Part shown: one piece after another, positions 22,010 to 33,493 of the stretch | Layout of the letters: every line of letters starts with the position of its first letter | Numbering within the stretch: the first letter of the stretch is position 1 | Assembly (NCBI RefSeq): GCF_040954645.1 | Contig: NC_092806.1 | Span: 131,215,151 to 131,279,150, forward strand | Origin: Diabrotica undecimpunctata | Lineage: Eukaryota > Arthropoda > Insecta > Coleoptera > Chrysomelidae | Length of the DNA stretch: 64,000 nucleotides | Direction: 5' to 3' | Translations under genes and position numbers: made by a program | Notes under the pieces: model-generated | Databases searched by the model: none | What the model saw: the letters and a program-made list of their open reading frames with translations, nothing else | Told to the model about the DNA's origin: nothing

Positions 22010-23054
22010 CCAAAGAATATAGACGCTAAGCGTCTATTGGCGATGTCAACGAACTATAGGGGGCGCTTTGACAGATGATCAGCTGATCACGCACGTAGGA
22101 AAACAAAACAGAGCTTCCATAATCTTTGTAGGTGAATCATTGTTGTGTGTAAAAATTATCTGTATTTATTATTTTTTGTTAATGCAATGGCAAATAAAGA
22201 AATTGAAGTTAGTCTGCTCGATATTTTGAAATATATAGGAGACACAAAAAGACCTTTAAAAGAAGGCGAGGCCTTGTTAAAGGCTGACCACGTTTTGTTG
22301 TGTGGCAAATATAATATGATATATTATTTCCTAAATACATATAAATAAAACACTTGGTTGTTTTTATATCACTATTATTCCAAAATGGTACAATTTTTTT
22401 ATGTTTGATTAGCATAAAAAACAAGCAATATTACGATTTGTTTACTGATCGAATAATAAGTAATTTATTTCTAATCTAAACTAACTCACTTTTTCTAATC
22501 TAAAGTCTTACTTAGCAGTTTGTCTTTAGTTACTATTATGACATTTAATATATTTACATAATATTGTAAATGTCCTAATAGTAACTAAATTATACAATAT
22601 TATATTTACATTTTACTACTGATAACTTCTGTACAATAGGAGAACTTAACTTTAATATGAACATTGGTAAAACAAATATTAATACATTTAAGACTAGTTA
22701 CATTAATTACAACAAATTAAGAAACTAAAATTGTGACACTTCAAAATAAAATAAAAGAATGTACTTATGAAAAAAAAACGAAGGAATGTCATGTACGATC
22801 TTGTAGATTTTTGTCACGAGGAAAAAAGTGCATACTTATTCTTTCCGATCGATAATTACTGCATTGCGGTGCAGAACAATACTTTTTAACATTTTGTTAC
22901 CTTATTGTGCTTTATTTAATAATATTTAAAATGTTTATAACTATGTCATGTGTGTATAAATAAATACAAAATGTTTTGTTATCCTACGTGCACTAGTTCA
23001 AATTTTTACCGCACCGTGCCGCCTCTTTCGTTTGACATCGCCAATATTCTTTGG
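22010..23054 (+). mobile_element. nested TIR element, 1045 bp, 5-bp TTATA target duplication
   Basis: It begins CCAAAGAATAT and ends ATATTCTTTGG. TTATA flanks both sides (22005-22009 and 23055-23059). Just inside, both ends carry TGGCGATGTCAA / TTTGACATCGCCA. The left arm has 17 extra bases containing the palindrome AGACGCTAAGCGTCT that the right arm lacks. It inserted at the inner border of the left TIR of the surrounding element. It holds a short ORF at 22188-22348. Confidence 0.85.
22188..22348 (+). CDS. short ORF of the nested element, function unknown
   Basis: A 53-codon ORF beginning MANKEIEVSLLDILKYIGD and containing KEGEALLKADHVLLCGK starts about 180 bp inside the left end. The A-D-H-V-x-x-C-G-K phrase recalls the N-terminus of transposon-borne proteins with SWIM/YqaJ-type domains in insects, but this is a weak recollection. 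It is probably the first-exon remnant of the autonomous parent element. No further coding part follows. Confidence 0.4.
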
Positions 23055-23778
23055 TTATACCATTGTTTAGTTATACTTACCAGATTTGATTTGTTAATAT
23101 TTTGAAATTACAGGCTACTTAATGATTTCATTCGTTTAAATCAGAGTTAGAACGATAATGATAGAAAATATGCGATTAAAAATATTGCCTAGATTTTACT
23201 AGAAAAGTTCAATTGCGATTTCCGCAATTTTTGATATTACATTTTTACATTGTTTTTTTAAAAAATGTTTCCTATGGTTTTGTGTTCGATTTTTTGTCGC
23301 CGACTTGGGAACTCATGAAAATAAAATTGCAATTGTTCTAACATGAACTCAGCTTATTGTGCCCTCTGTACGGTGCAAATATTTAAAATTTAAATTAAGA
23401 CCGACTACTACTATATTCTATCTCTTTGGTTAAAATTTTAAACTGAAATTCTAAACTAAATTCTTAACTTTACTTTAACAATAAAGTTTATTAAAATTAA
23501 ACTTTAACAATAAATTTTAATTACAATAATTACAAAACACAAAAACGAATTATAAATCATATATCAGAACCTTATCTAGGAATAAATCCTATGAACAACA
23601 AACCTCTGACAGGCATAACCTAATAAAATATTTGACATTACATGGATGCGCGAGCATCGAAGACGAATTGTAATAAGGTATGAATAGACGCTTGTCTTAA
23701 AACAGAGTTAAAGAGAATCTGTTCGAAAGGATCTCCCCGGCAAAAATGTCATACGATATTATTATTATCGTCCAGACG

Positions 23779-24303
23779 CACGGCAGCACAAGCGCCCGCA
23801 CTATCAAAACTGCTTAATTGACAACTAAAAATCAATGTTTTTTGCAAAACAGTGCAAAATACTTATCGGGAACTGATATAACACGGTTTGAAAAATCGTC
23901 ATTTTTCGTTTTTTTCAGTTTTAAATTATTTATATCTCGAAAACGATCAACTTTAGAGAAAAATTAGAAGCAACCTTTTGTATTCAGAATGCTCCAAAAA
24001 AAACGTAAAAAAGTTTGTACGAGCCAAAAAAAAAAAATAATTTTTACAATTTATTTAACAAAATTGTTTAAATCAATTAGGACCACTTTTCGCAAGGGCG
24101 ACCTCGTAAACCTTATTCTGGGGTATCTCGTGAGTGAGAGTATGCAAAAAATCTCATGAGACTATTTTTCCGAATCAACCCGAACTTTTCGCGCTTTGAG
24201 AGTACCTTAACATTGTTCTGAAGCTATTTTCTTGTAGCATCAAACAAACTTATTTTAAAGTAAAAATTTTATCAAGTAAAATACTCATGAACATGAAAAC
24301 CTT
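23779..24303. repeat. probable interspersed repeat, class unknown
   Basis: Contains runs such as CGAAAACGATCAACTTTAGAG and GGGGTATCTCGTGAGTGAG. They look like a non-coding insect interspersed repeat, but I found no second copy in the window and no ends. Confidence 0.35.
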
Positions 24304-24770
24304 TTTAACAAGATCAGACCTTAGTCTAGAGCTCAGAATTCGAATGATCAGATGTTACGTTTTCTCTGTTTTCTGTATGGCTCTGAAAGTTAGACAATGG
24401 ACTCTGAAACAGAAAAAAAATAGATGCCTTTGAAATGTATATATACAGACGGATGCTGAGAATTCCATGGATACAAAATGGTGAGGTACTTCGGAGCATG
24501 AGTAACAAAAAGAATTACTCAGCATAATCAAAGAGAGAAAAATACAAACACTTGGGTCATGTGTTGAGAGGTGAAAGATATGAATTACTCAAAATCATAT
24601 TGGAAGGTAAAGTGCAGGGCAAAATATTAGTTGGAAGAGGCCAGAACTCGTGGCTGAAAGACCTGAGGAGATGGTTTGACCGCTCCTCCTCAGAAATCTT
24701 TCGTGCAGCAGTTTCCAAAGCTACAATTGCCATTTAGATCGCCAACCTTCGAAAGGAGACGACGTAAGAA
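24304..24770 (+). pseudogene. LINE C-terminal fragment (RTE-like)
   Basis: Blocks: LTRSDLSLELRIRMIRCYVF, EKLLSIIKERK-like codons, LGHVLRGERYELLKIILEGK (24552 on) and DLRRWFDRSSSEIFRAAVSK. The same tail occurs near 51.3 kb and, more diverged, in the 33.5-kb and 38-kb copies. Internal stops and frameshifts are present. Confidence 0.7.
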
Positions 24771-25840
24771 GAAAAAAGTTAAACTGTGGCTTATTCACAA
24801 TAAAAAATAGTAAATTGAGAGTATCTGGCTAACACATGCACTCTCCCCTGAAAAATATTATTAAAATTTATAACAAGGATAATAATTTACAGCGGTTTTG
24901 TACTTTCTAATGTACAAAAAATTGTTAAAATAAATAGATAAAGTTTGTAAATCGATGATTGTAAAAAAAATCGTAATACAAAAAAAAATTAATTAATAAT
25001 AAAATTATTTTATTAAATTTTAAAATAGAAAATATACAGAAAACAGTAAAAAGATCTAGTCTACAGTACCTCCTACTGTACCACTTTTTTGAACTATATA
25101 ACCTTTATTTCGTCTGTCTATTATTCTAGGTCTCTCTATCTCATTTAAGCACTCATCAGTTTTTGAATAAAGCTTCTATAACAAATAACCCATAAGAAAT
25201 TCGGTCAAGTCAGACTTTTAAAAAACTGGACTAAAATTTAAGGACTTGAGTACTTCATTGTGTACGAAATAAAAGATAGCCTAATAACCTTCCAAAAATA
25301 GAAACTCTATGTGATGCAAATTGGTTTTAGATATTAAGGGCATGTCGATAATGGAACTAAAATAGATGTATTTGTAAGTTTGCGATAAAATAAGTTTATT
25401 ATTAAACCATACCGATATCACCTGATACGACAAAAAGTATTTAAAACGCAACAATTAAGTTTTTTGCGACATATTTTAATCAAAAAAGTTGTGCAAAATT
25501 TGAATATTTTTTACTATTGATATTGAATTATTTCCAATTTCGTAATTATTGTGTATTTTTAAAACATAACATTGCCGAATCATTGTGACGTTTCAGTATC
25601 AGTGATAAAATCCTTTTGACATTAAAGACAATGATGTCAGAATTGTATTTGGTCAACAGTAAATTTCAATATCAGGATTTTATTGCCAAATAAAATCTAA
25701 AATAATCTAAAATATTTTAGAACTATAACAATTTGAAAAAAAAAAGAAACAATTTACTGTAATTAGCTATTAATATAGGTAGATCAGGTGGAAAGATTAT
25801 ATATATATACTAAATTATTATACAAATTATACCTGCAAAA
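24771..25840. other. AT-rich intronic stretch
   Basis: The first ~45 bases are a copy of the dispersed repeat (GTGGCTTATTCACAATAAAA). The rest is AT-rich and without recognisable genes. Confidence 0.4.
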
Positions 25841-26753
25841 ATAGAACGGGGGTTAGACAAGGAGACTCAATGTCACCTAAACTTTTTAATACGGTGCTAT
25901 AACATGCTTTTAAGAATTTGGATTGGATGACAAATGGAATAAAAATAGATGGAGAATATCTAAACAACTTACGTTTCGCCGATGATATACTTATAATAGC
26001 TGACGATCTAGGTATGGCAAGAGAGATGGTACAGGAACTCGTTGTGGCTACAGAAAGTGTAGGTTTAAATATAAATATCTCGAAAACAAAAAACCATGAC
26101 CAATTTGGTACCCAACCAGAACATCAGTATTGGTGGGAAAGAAATAAAACTCGTAGATAGATATAAATACCTGGGACATGAAATTATTATTGGCAGGGAT
26201 AACCAGACTCATGAACCGAAGAGAAGAATCGGCCTAGGGTGGGCAGCATTTGGAAAACTGAGAGAGAAACTTTTAAAAGTGAGCTGCCCACATGCCTAAA
26301 GAGAAAGGTATTTGATCAGTGCGTCCTCCCAGTCTTGACGTACGGAGCAGAACACTTACCTTAACAAAAGCAGCAGCTACCAAACTGAGAGTCACGCAGA
26401 GAAGAATGGAGCGGTCCATGTTAGGAATAACCCTGCGAGACAGAATAACCAACGAAGACATCAGGAGGAGAACCGGTATGACTGACATCATCGAGAAGAT
26501 AGCCAGACTAAAATGGAGATGGGCAGGACACATAGCCAGAATGACAGATGGGCGATGGACAAAGAGGTTATTGGAATGGAGGCCAAGGGAAGACAAGAGA
26601 AGCGTCGGTCGGCCACCTACAAGATGGACTGACGATTTAAGAAGACTCAATAAAAACTGGATGAGAGCGGCGCAAAATAGACGGGGTTGGAAACATGAGG
26701 ACGAGGCCTATGTTCAGCAGTGGACTCTGGATGATAGGCTGGATGATAGGTGA
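25841..26753 (+). pseudogene. LINE reverse transcriptase C-terminal half (RTE-like)
   Basis: Reading in three frames: TGVRQGDSMSPKLFNTVL (motif B), LNNLRFADDILIIADDLGMA (motif C, F-A-D-D intact), VDRYKYLGHEIIIGRDNQT, LGITLRDRITNEDIRRRTGM, WAGHIARMTDGRWTKRLLEW and GRPPTRWTDDLRR. Two frameshifts (about 26100 and 26300) interrupt it. It is clearly the same family as the LINE at 47.0-48.96 kb. Confidence 0.8.
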
Positions 26754-26854
26754 AAAGAACAAAGGACGAAAGAACTAACCAAACGATACAAATTGTGTAT
26801 AGCAAAAAGTAACATTAGGAATAAAGTTAGTATAATGACTGATAGACAAATAAA

Positions 26855-27000
26855 AGATAAGTAGAAGTTGTAAGAACGATGATGTACTTAAAGTAAAATT
26901 TGTACTTAATAAAAAAGTGTTGAATGTTGCCTGTGTGTATGCTCCTCAAGTGGGCCTGCATGAGATTTAAAGGAAAGCTTTCTATGATTAATTTGCAGAC
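26855..27000 (+). pseudogene. LINE endonuclease scrap
   Basis: The frame gives VKFVLNKKVLNVACVYAPQV, the APE-type endonuclease block also seen at 12.1 kb. It ends at a stop soon after. Confidence 0.5.
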
Positions 27001-27004
27001 ATAC

Positions 27005-27310
27005 TGAGTCATAATCATAGAAATAATACGATTTTTCTTGTTGCTTATCTGCCTCAGAGTGACCATTCTTCCATTTACGGGGTTAAATTTTGTTATGTTA
27101 TTCGACAATTTTTTATTTATATAAAATACAACTCCATTATGCCTTGTTTCTCTTCCTCGCTATAGAAAAATGTTTATTCTTTCTTGGTTTTGTTGGTTTC
27201 TTGGTTATTTCTTCTGCTTTTTTCCCATCTTACTTTTTGTGGGGCAGCGATGTCTATTTTATAGTTGTTTAGTTTTCTTGCGACTTCTTCGATTTTCCAA
27301 TGCGGATAGA
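27005..27310 (-). pseudogene. LINE endonuclease N-terminal fragment
   Basis: The minus strand gives HWKIEEVARKLNNYKIDIAA (shifted frames), SNNITKFNPVNGRMVTLRQI. This is the N-terminal endonuclease of RTE-like LINEs (normally W.V..L......L...L....IDI.ALQE.RW). Degenerate. Confidence 0.55.
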
Positions 27311-28210
27311 TAGAATGTTACTAATTTTATTACGTGAAGAAAATATTTTGTTACGTCAAGAAAATAATATAAAAGCGAAAAGAAAATAATAAACCTAAGT
27401 GCCAAAAGTTAAAAGATCTTTCGTAATTCTCTAAAAATAATTATTTTCAATTAGGCAATTAATGTATATTATTACAAAAGGATGATATTTATTTAATTTT
27501 TTTTAGATATCATTATTGGGTACAACAATACTAATATAATAATAATATTTGCCAAAACAATATCTTTTTATTGCCACATAATGAGACGTCAGAACAAGTC
27601 ATAGCAACAGCTGATTTTAGTATTTTTATTACATTTATTGCAAATTGTTTTTGACTTCTTAAACGACCTTATTTTAAATATAATTAACAAATAAATTTGC
27701 CCATTCATTATTTAATAGGTTTTATTTACATTTTTTATCTCAATTTGGTATATTCATAATTACAACGTCATACTTAAAGGGTACATTATTTACGCAGGTT
27801 GGTAAATCATAATATTATATAATGCTGAAGCTAAATATTTTCAAAGAAGTATGTGAAATACTTTAAATAGTACCGAACGTAAAAACACATTAAAGTATCT
27901 ATCAAACATAATATGATTTACCAGTTCAATCCATAGCAAAATCAGTTTTGCATCGAATATTCTCTATGTATGCATGATTGGGCCCAATCTACACTCTCGA
28001 ATTTATTCAGCATTACTGGATATCTTTTAGTCTTTTACTATTGCTTTAAATGAAAAAATTGGTTTATTCATGATTATTATATATAAAAGTAAAAAAATAC
28101 GTAACAAAACTACACAGAATTCGATCTTTTATTATCGAATTGCGCCAAATGTAGGCACCTTAGAATTGCTGGCTACAGTATTGTCCGATTCAATTTTTCC
28201 TATGTTTTCC
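27311..28210. other. AT-rich intronic stretch
   Basis: No gene or repeat recognised. Confidence 0.35.
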
Positions 28211-28225
28211 TTGTTCTCACGAGTT

Positions 28226-28918
28226 TGTCGCGTATCCAATAGATGGCGACAGAAAGAAAAGAGTAATAGTCAGAGGGCTAGCCGCCACTACCGACCCAAA
28301 AACAATACAAGAGAAACTACAAAGACAGGGTGTTGAAGCAACACGAGTGATAAATATCATCTCAAAAAAGGAAGATAAAAAGCCTCTTCCTATGTTTTTG
28401 GTCACAATCCGTGAGGAAGATGACCAAAAAATCAAAACCCTAACAAATATCTGCTATATGAAAATTCATGTAGAAGATGAAATAAAAAATAATAGAGAAA
28501 CCATGCAGTGCTACAACTGCCAGGGATATTACCACAGCACCAAGGCGTGTCATTGTGGAGCAAAGTGTGTTAAATGCGGCAAAAGTCACAACACTCATGC
28601 GAACTTCAAGTACTGAGACTTACAGAACACATCACCAAAGGCTTTAATGAAAAGTTGTACACAGCAACTGCGTTCCTCGACGTGAGTAAAGCGTTCGATA
28701 GGGTATGGCATCTGGGTCTGCTCTACAAAATGAGTAACCTAGGTTACAGTGAGGCGATGACATGTCTTCTTGCGTCATACCTGGCCAACAGAAGGTTCAG
28801 AGTTAAGATAGGACCAACACTATCTGAGCTCGGGACTCTGGAGGCAGGTGTGCCTCAGGGGGCGGTCCTGTCGCCTTACATGTACACTATCTTTCAAATA
28901 AGACTCAAGGCTTGACAT
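28226..28918 (+). pseudogene. Jockey-type LINE, ORF1 fused to RT by internal deletion
   Basis: ORF1 part: VIVRGLAATTDPKTIQEKL, PLPMFLVTIREEDDQK and zinc knuckles CYNCQGYYHSTKACHCGAKC (28510-28569) then CVKCGKSHNTH. This is the PRE_C2HC gag-like protein of Jockey elements. At about 28615 it jumps to reverse transcriptase: LRLTEHITKGFNEK, TATAFLDVSKAFDRVWHLGL (motif A, two Asp intact), GTLEAGVPQGAVLSPYMYTI (motif B). All of the endonuclease and the first RT blocks are missing. Truncated after motif B. Confidence 0.85.
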
Positions 28919-28984
28919 AACTTACACTTCCACACATTAATCACTATAGCTGGCCGTTTTATTTATTACATATTGCATATTACA

Positions 28985-29535
28985 TATTTACAATAGATGC
29001 CATTTTGTGCTCAATCTCCTCCTTAAATCCACAATGATATCGAGAAATACAAAAATAAAACTCTACAAAACAATAATACGCCCAGTCCTAACATATGGTT
29101 CACAGACCTGGACTTTATCAAAAAGTAATGAAAACATGTTAGGATGTTCCAAAAGAAAAGTACTAAGGCGAATCTATGGAGCAGTGAATGACAATAGAGT
29201 GTGGAGAAGACGATACAACTTCGAACTTTATAGAATATACTAGGAACCAGATATCGTAAAACATATTAAGATATAACGTCTGAGGTGGATAGGGAATGTA
29301 ATGGAGATGAAGCAAAATGACCTGCTATAAAAACGCGCCTTCATAGACCCATTGGTCAGAGAAGAAGAGGAAGATCCAGAACAAGGTTCCTTGATAATAT
29401 TGACGAAGACATGAGAAATATGGGAATACGTGCTTGGATGAGGAAGGCGATGGATAGAGACGACTGGAGAGAAATTCTTGGGGACGCTAGGACACACGCA
29501 GGATTGTAAAGCCAGAATGATGATGATATCGTACA
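28985..29535 (+). pseudogene. LINE C-terminal fragment with GAT-rich tail
   Basis: Frames give SRNTKIKLYKTIIRPVLTYG, SQTWTLSKSNENMLGCSKRK, VLRRIYGAVNDNRVWRRRYN, then RGRSRTRFLDNIDEDMRNM and DRDDWREILGDARTHAGL, ending at a stop and GCCAGAATGATGATGAT. The tail matches the run at 18.45 kb, which marks the natural 3' end of this family. Confidence 0.7.
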
Positions 29536-31168
29536 CTATTAAGCTTCTAATTATTATTAAATTTATATCAGTATCATTCGCAATATCTGTACCATTTCTC
29601 ACAAATTTTTCAGAATTAAATATTGTAGTTTGTAGTTTAAAAAAATATATTACATTACTTCACACACAATTCTAAAAAAATATTCAAGAAAAATCAAATA
29701 CCGGAAACTCACAAAGATACAAGCAAGATATATAGAATGAGAAAATGTGCTCACAAGATTTAATAAATTTAATTAGCTAAAAGCCAAATATTGAAATGAA
29801 TATACGTCAAACTTATCTATTAAAGTTAATAGTCAATGTTTAATTCAAACGTAATAATTTATTAATTTCGACTTTCAGTCTATAGATCGTCCTTAAAATG
29901 CAAATAGGTACCCTAATCAATATATTATATTTTCTGTCGATAACGGCGGTAAATAAATTCTTTAGAATGTTTAACCAACGAGTATAGCGTCATGTTCTTT
30001 GATTTAACTATACCTAACTAGATTATAAAGTAAACGACCTTCAAAAGTAATTATTGTATCAAATATGTTCATTTTTGTATTTTTACACTTATTTAGAATG
30101 GCTCTGATACATCTTCAAACAGCTGCCATTCCAATATCTTTTTTTTTGTAAAAGTTTTACTTTAATTTAATAATTGCTCTTCCAAATAACTACTTTAACA
30201 TCACAAAATAATTAGTTATAAAAAAACAAACCTTATTATTAATATACCACGTGATACACTATTTGTAAGCAAAATAACTGCTTTGATAAGATAGGTAAAA
30301 CGTGACTAGCAGTAGGAAAAAATTTCATATATTCCCAATTAAAACTTATGGGAAAACAGTCAAATTATGGAATTTGGTTGTTTTGTAAATTTTATGGAAA
30401 TTGGTATTTTTGTGAAGTCAGCTGCCACAATCACTAAAGATTAGAATGTTATGTATACCAGTATACCTAAACAATTTGTTAGCAAATGAATAAAGAATAA
30501 ACTATTTCCAAAATATATTTACATTGTAACAATTTACACACACGCCGGTGCATCTGTACCTACACGTTTTATAAAAGTTACAAGAAGTTTTATAGAAAAT
30601 CTTCATGCAGTTTCAGAATCTGTTTATGCAAATATTAAATTAATATATAAATTGACACAAAACGTTCCGACTGTATGTCTGTTAAACACTATCATATAGA
30701 AATTGGACAAAATATCAAAGAAAACAGTAAATGCCTTTAGGAGTAGAACTATAATAGAATATAAACAGTAGGTATTCTGAATATAATTAGAAAAATACTG
30801 TCGTTTATCTAAACTGCAATAAAAGTTTACATATGCTACATTTTTTTCTGTCTATGATGTAGAATATCTTAATTACATAATGCCATCATTTTGTATTGGT
30901 CTCTAATTTGATAATTTCCATTTAAATTGGTAGGTAACTGGTTATATTTCGGCTCTCACCACTCCTTTTCCGGTCTGCTAATTTGTATTAATTTATGTTT
31001 TTTACCTATTTCGTACCGTCCATTTTTAGGAATTGGCAGATTATCTCAGTCTCTTCATATTATGTAATATATAGCTTCACCAAGTCAACTTTCTCATTCC
31101 ACCGAGTCTCTTACTTGATGATTGCCGTAAAACAATTTATAAAATCAACAAAAAAAATATTTACTTAC
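29536..31168. other. long AT-rich intronic stretch
   Basis: No gene or repeat boundary recognised. It ends at the donor of the 31169 exon. Confidence 0.4.
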
Positions 31169-31389
31169 TTATTTATGAAATCAGCAGATCCCGCCAATAT
31201 TGATCCTATTGGACATCCCAAACCTTTGCTGAGGCAAAAGCAGACACTGTCTACATCTCGAACAACCCTGCGAGGGCTCACTTTCAAGTATACAGCTGCG
31301 TTCATCACTCTAGCACCATCCATATGAACCGGAATATCGTGTTCAGCTGCTATGCTACCAACTTTTTCCAGCCAGTCTAGAGGAATCAC
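31169..31389 (-). CDS. threonine aldolase exon with the PLP lysine
   Basis: Acceptor TTTTTGTAG at 31390-31398, donor GTAAGT at 31168-31163. The exon codes VIPLDWLEKVGSIAAEHDI, PVHMDGARVMNAAVYLKVS, VDSVCFCLSKGLGCPIGS and ADFINK. The Lys of CLSKGLG is the Schiff-base lysine to pyridoxal phosphate. The Asp of HMDGAR is the cofactor-ring-binding Asp, and the Arg after it is also conserved. It is 221 nt, phase 0 in and two bases out, joining to the 19542 exon as F-I-N-K-A-R-R. The sequence is open, with all key residues kept. Confidence 0.96.
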
Positions 31390-31649
31390 CTACAAAAATT
31401 AAGTTTTTGTTTATTGAGTATCATAATTTTCTTTGCATTTAACACTAGGTAGAGTCGCTTCCCTAAATACATCTTACACGCATATTTTATACACTTATGC
31501 CGCAAAAGTTTTGCGCCATCAAAAATAGTTATGATCATTTTGATAGATGTTTTTCTTATGTTAAGTTTAAAAGACACCCTGTAGGGTGGACAAGGCACAA
31601 GGGTGAGTACATATCAAAATCATGTTGTAGCCTCATGTTTTATATGAAT
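31390..31649. other. intron sequence
   Basis: Nothing recognised. Confidence 0.3.
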
Positions 31650-33400
31650 ATTCTTCTTCTTCTTCTTCTTGTTATGTAGACATGACTATGTCTGATTTTA
31701 CAAGTGCCTCCAGTAAGTTGTCGTTCCATCGTTTTCGTAGTCTTCCTACTGATCGTCTTCCTATTTGGGAACCGTCTCTTGTCGTCTTTACTGCTCTCTT
31801 TGCTGTCATTCTGATTATATGATCGTTCCATTCTATTTCTTACCCAGTCTTTGATGTTCTCCACCTTGCATCTACGTCGTGTATCTGTGTACTTCTAGCT
31901 CTGTCCCATAGTGTCTTATTATCATGTCTTATCATCAAGTGTTTTCATCTCTGCTGTTTCTAACATCCTTTTTGTTCTCTATGTATCAGGTAGTGTTTCT
32001 TCCGCGTATGTCATTATTGGTTTGATGACTGTTTTGTAAATTCTGGCATTCATTTCTTTCACGATATTTTTATTTGTCCATATTATTTCATTCAGGCAAC
32101 CTGCGGTTCTGTTTGCTATATTCACTTGATCTTCCACTTCTGTTTCCATCTTTCCGTAGCTAGATTATATGATGCCTAGATATTTCAACTTCATCACTTG
32201 TTTTATTATCTGACCTTCCAGCTCGAATTTATATTTTAGTAAGTTTGCTGTTATAACCATGAGTTTTGTCTTTTTTGGGAAAATTAACATGTTAAATTCT
32301 CTGGTAGTTATATTAAATTGGTGCAGCATACGTTGTAAATCATCTTCACTTTGAGATAGTAGTATTGCGTCGTCTGCATAGCAGATTACTTTAAGTTGTT
32401 TTTCTTCCATTTGGTATCCTTCTTTAGTTATTACTTTTTTATTATTTCATCCATCATTAGGTTGAACAATAGAGGGCTCAGGGAATCTCCCTGTCTTATC
32501 CCATTGCCAGCTTCAATAGGGTCAGTTAGTTCTTCTTTTACTTTTACTTTTATTGTGTTGTTTGATAGATATTTTTGATCGTTTTGATTATTCCTAGGGG
32601 TATCTTTCTTACGTACAATAAGTGGATAACGTCCTTTAGTTTGACCCAGCCAAATGCTTTTTTAAGGTCTACAAAACATAGATATGCCAGTTTGTTGTAT
32701 TCTAAGGATTTCTCTTGCACTTGCCTCATTATAAATATAGCGTCGGTGCATGATCTCTACGACCAAAAACCTTGTTTTTCTTCTGCTAGTGTTATAATTT
32801 GATTCAGTTTATTTGTTTTGCAGTATATTTTAGTATTGTCTTTAATAAAGTAATTCCTCTGTAACTCTCCGGTTGGTCTCCCTTTTTGAAGAGAGGTATT
32901 AGGATGCTTGATCTCCATTCTTGGGGAATTCTGTTTTGTTCTATTATTATTTATTGGATTAGTTTTAGTAGTTGTTTGGTCAGATATGGTCCTCAGTACT
33001 TTAGGAGTTCGTTCGGTGTACTGTCCTCTCCTGGTAATTTTCTGTTTCTTACCTTAATGCTGAAATTGGGTTTTCTTTTTTGATATGTTAGTGTTCGTTA
33101 CTTTCCTCTCTCCAAGTGATTCTGTTGCTGCGTTAACTATGTTATTTTTGAGTTTTGTCCAACTTTCCTCAATGTTATCGTTTTCTAATATTTCATTCCC
33201 AGCAATCTTCTCTGATATTCTTTATTTGTGCAGAAATTTATCATCAGTTCTCCATTTTCTTTTTTAACATTCACGTTATGTTTTTGTTTAATTCCGGATT
33301 TTACATGATTGCCTATTCGAGCGTTAAAATCCCCCAATATCATCTTACCTTCACCTCTGACTTCTAATCTACTCGTATTACTTGTTGTAATTCTCAATTC
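31650..33400 (-). pseudogene. LINE (RTE-like), copy 2 of the 7.3-8.2 kb family
   Basis: Minus-strand blocks from the top: GEGKMILGDFNARIGNHVK (endonuclease G-D-F-N, about 33350-33290), RT motif region (shadowed in frames through 32800-32500), QLKVICYADDAILLSQSEDD (motif C, Y-A-D-D intact), IKQVMKLKYLGI and a C-terminal block down to VENIKDWVRNRMER. The 3' end is a GAA-type repeat tail at about 31650-31670, as in the 7.3-kb copy. Several frameshifts are present, but more of the element is retained than in that copy. Confidence 0.75.
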
Positions 33401-33493
33401 TAATTAGGAATAATTTGTACATGTTGGTCGAAAAACAAGAATTTTTCAGAGAGTATGGTATTGTGTATAAAAATCCTACTCTTCTCAAAAACT

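Larger units (their letters stand above)
21928..23695. mobile_element. TIR element with 81-bp inverted repeats and 8-bp target duplication
   Basis: 81-bp ends at 21928-22008 and 23615-23695 are inverted copies with one mismatch and begin ACAAGCGTCTATTCATACC. The 8-bp CTTAAAAC occurs immediately outside both ends (21920-21927 and 23696-23703). Without the nested element it is about 720 bp with no ORF, so it is a non-autonomous DNA element. An 8-bp duplication fits hAT, P or similar superfamilies; the terminal bases do not decide which. Confidence 0.9.
21787..23765 (+). mobile_element. tRNA-related SINE, ~203 bp, split by a nested insertion
   Basis: The SINE parts are 21787-21927 and 23704-23765. 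It begins GCCATAGCTCAGCGGC, which contains a good RNA polymerase III A-box (TAGCTCAGCGG, 21791-21801), and ends in an (ATT)n tail. The 13-bp target duplication TATCGTCCAGACG flanks it at 21774-21786 and 23766-23778. A second box-like GTTCGAA lies at 23721-23727. With the inserted element removed, the length suits a tRNA-derived SINE. Confidence 0.75.

Noticed and set aside
31497..31679. Short ORFs between the aldolase exon and the LINE
   Set aside because: No similarity and no codon pattern; chance frames in intron sequence.
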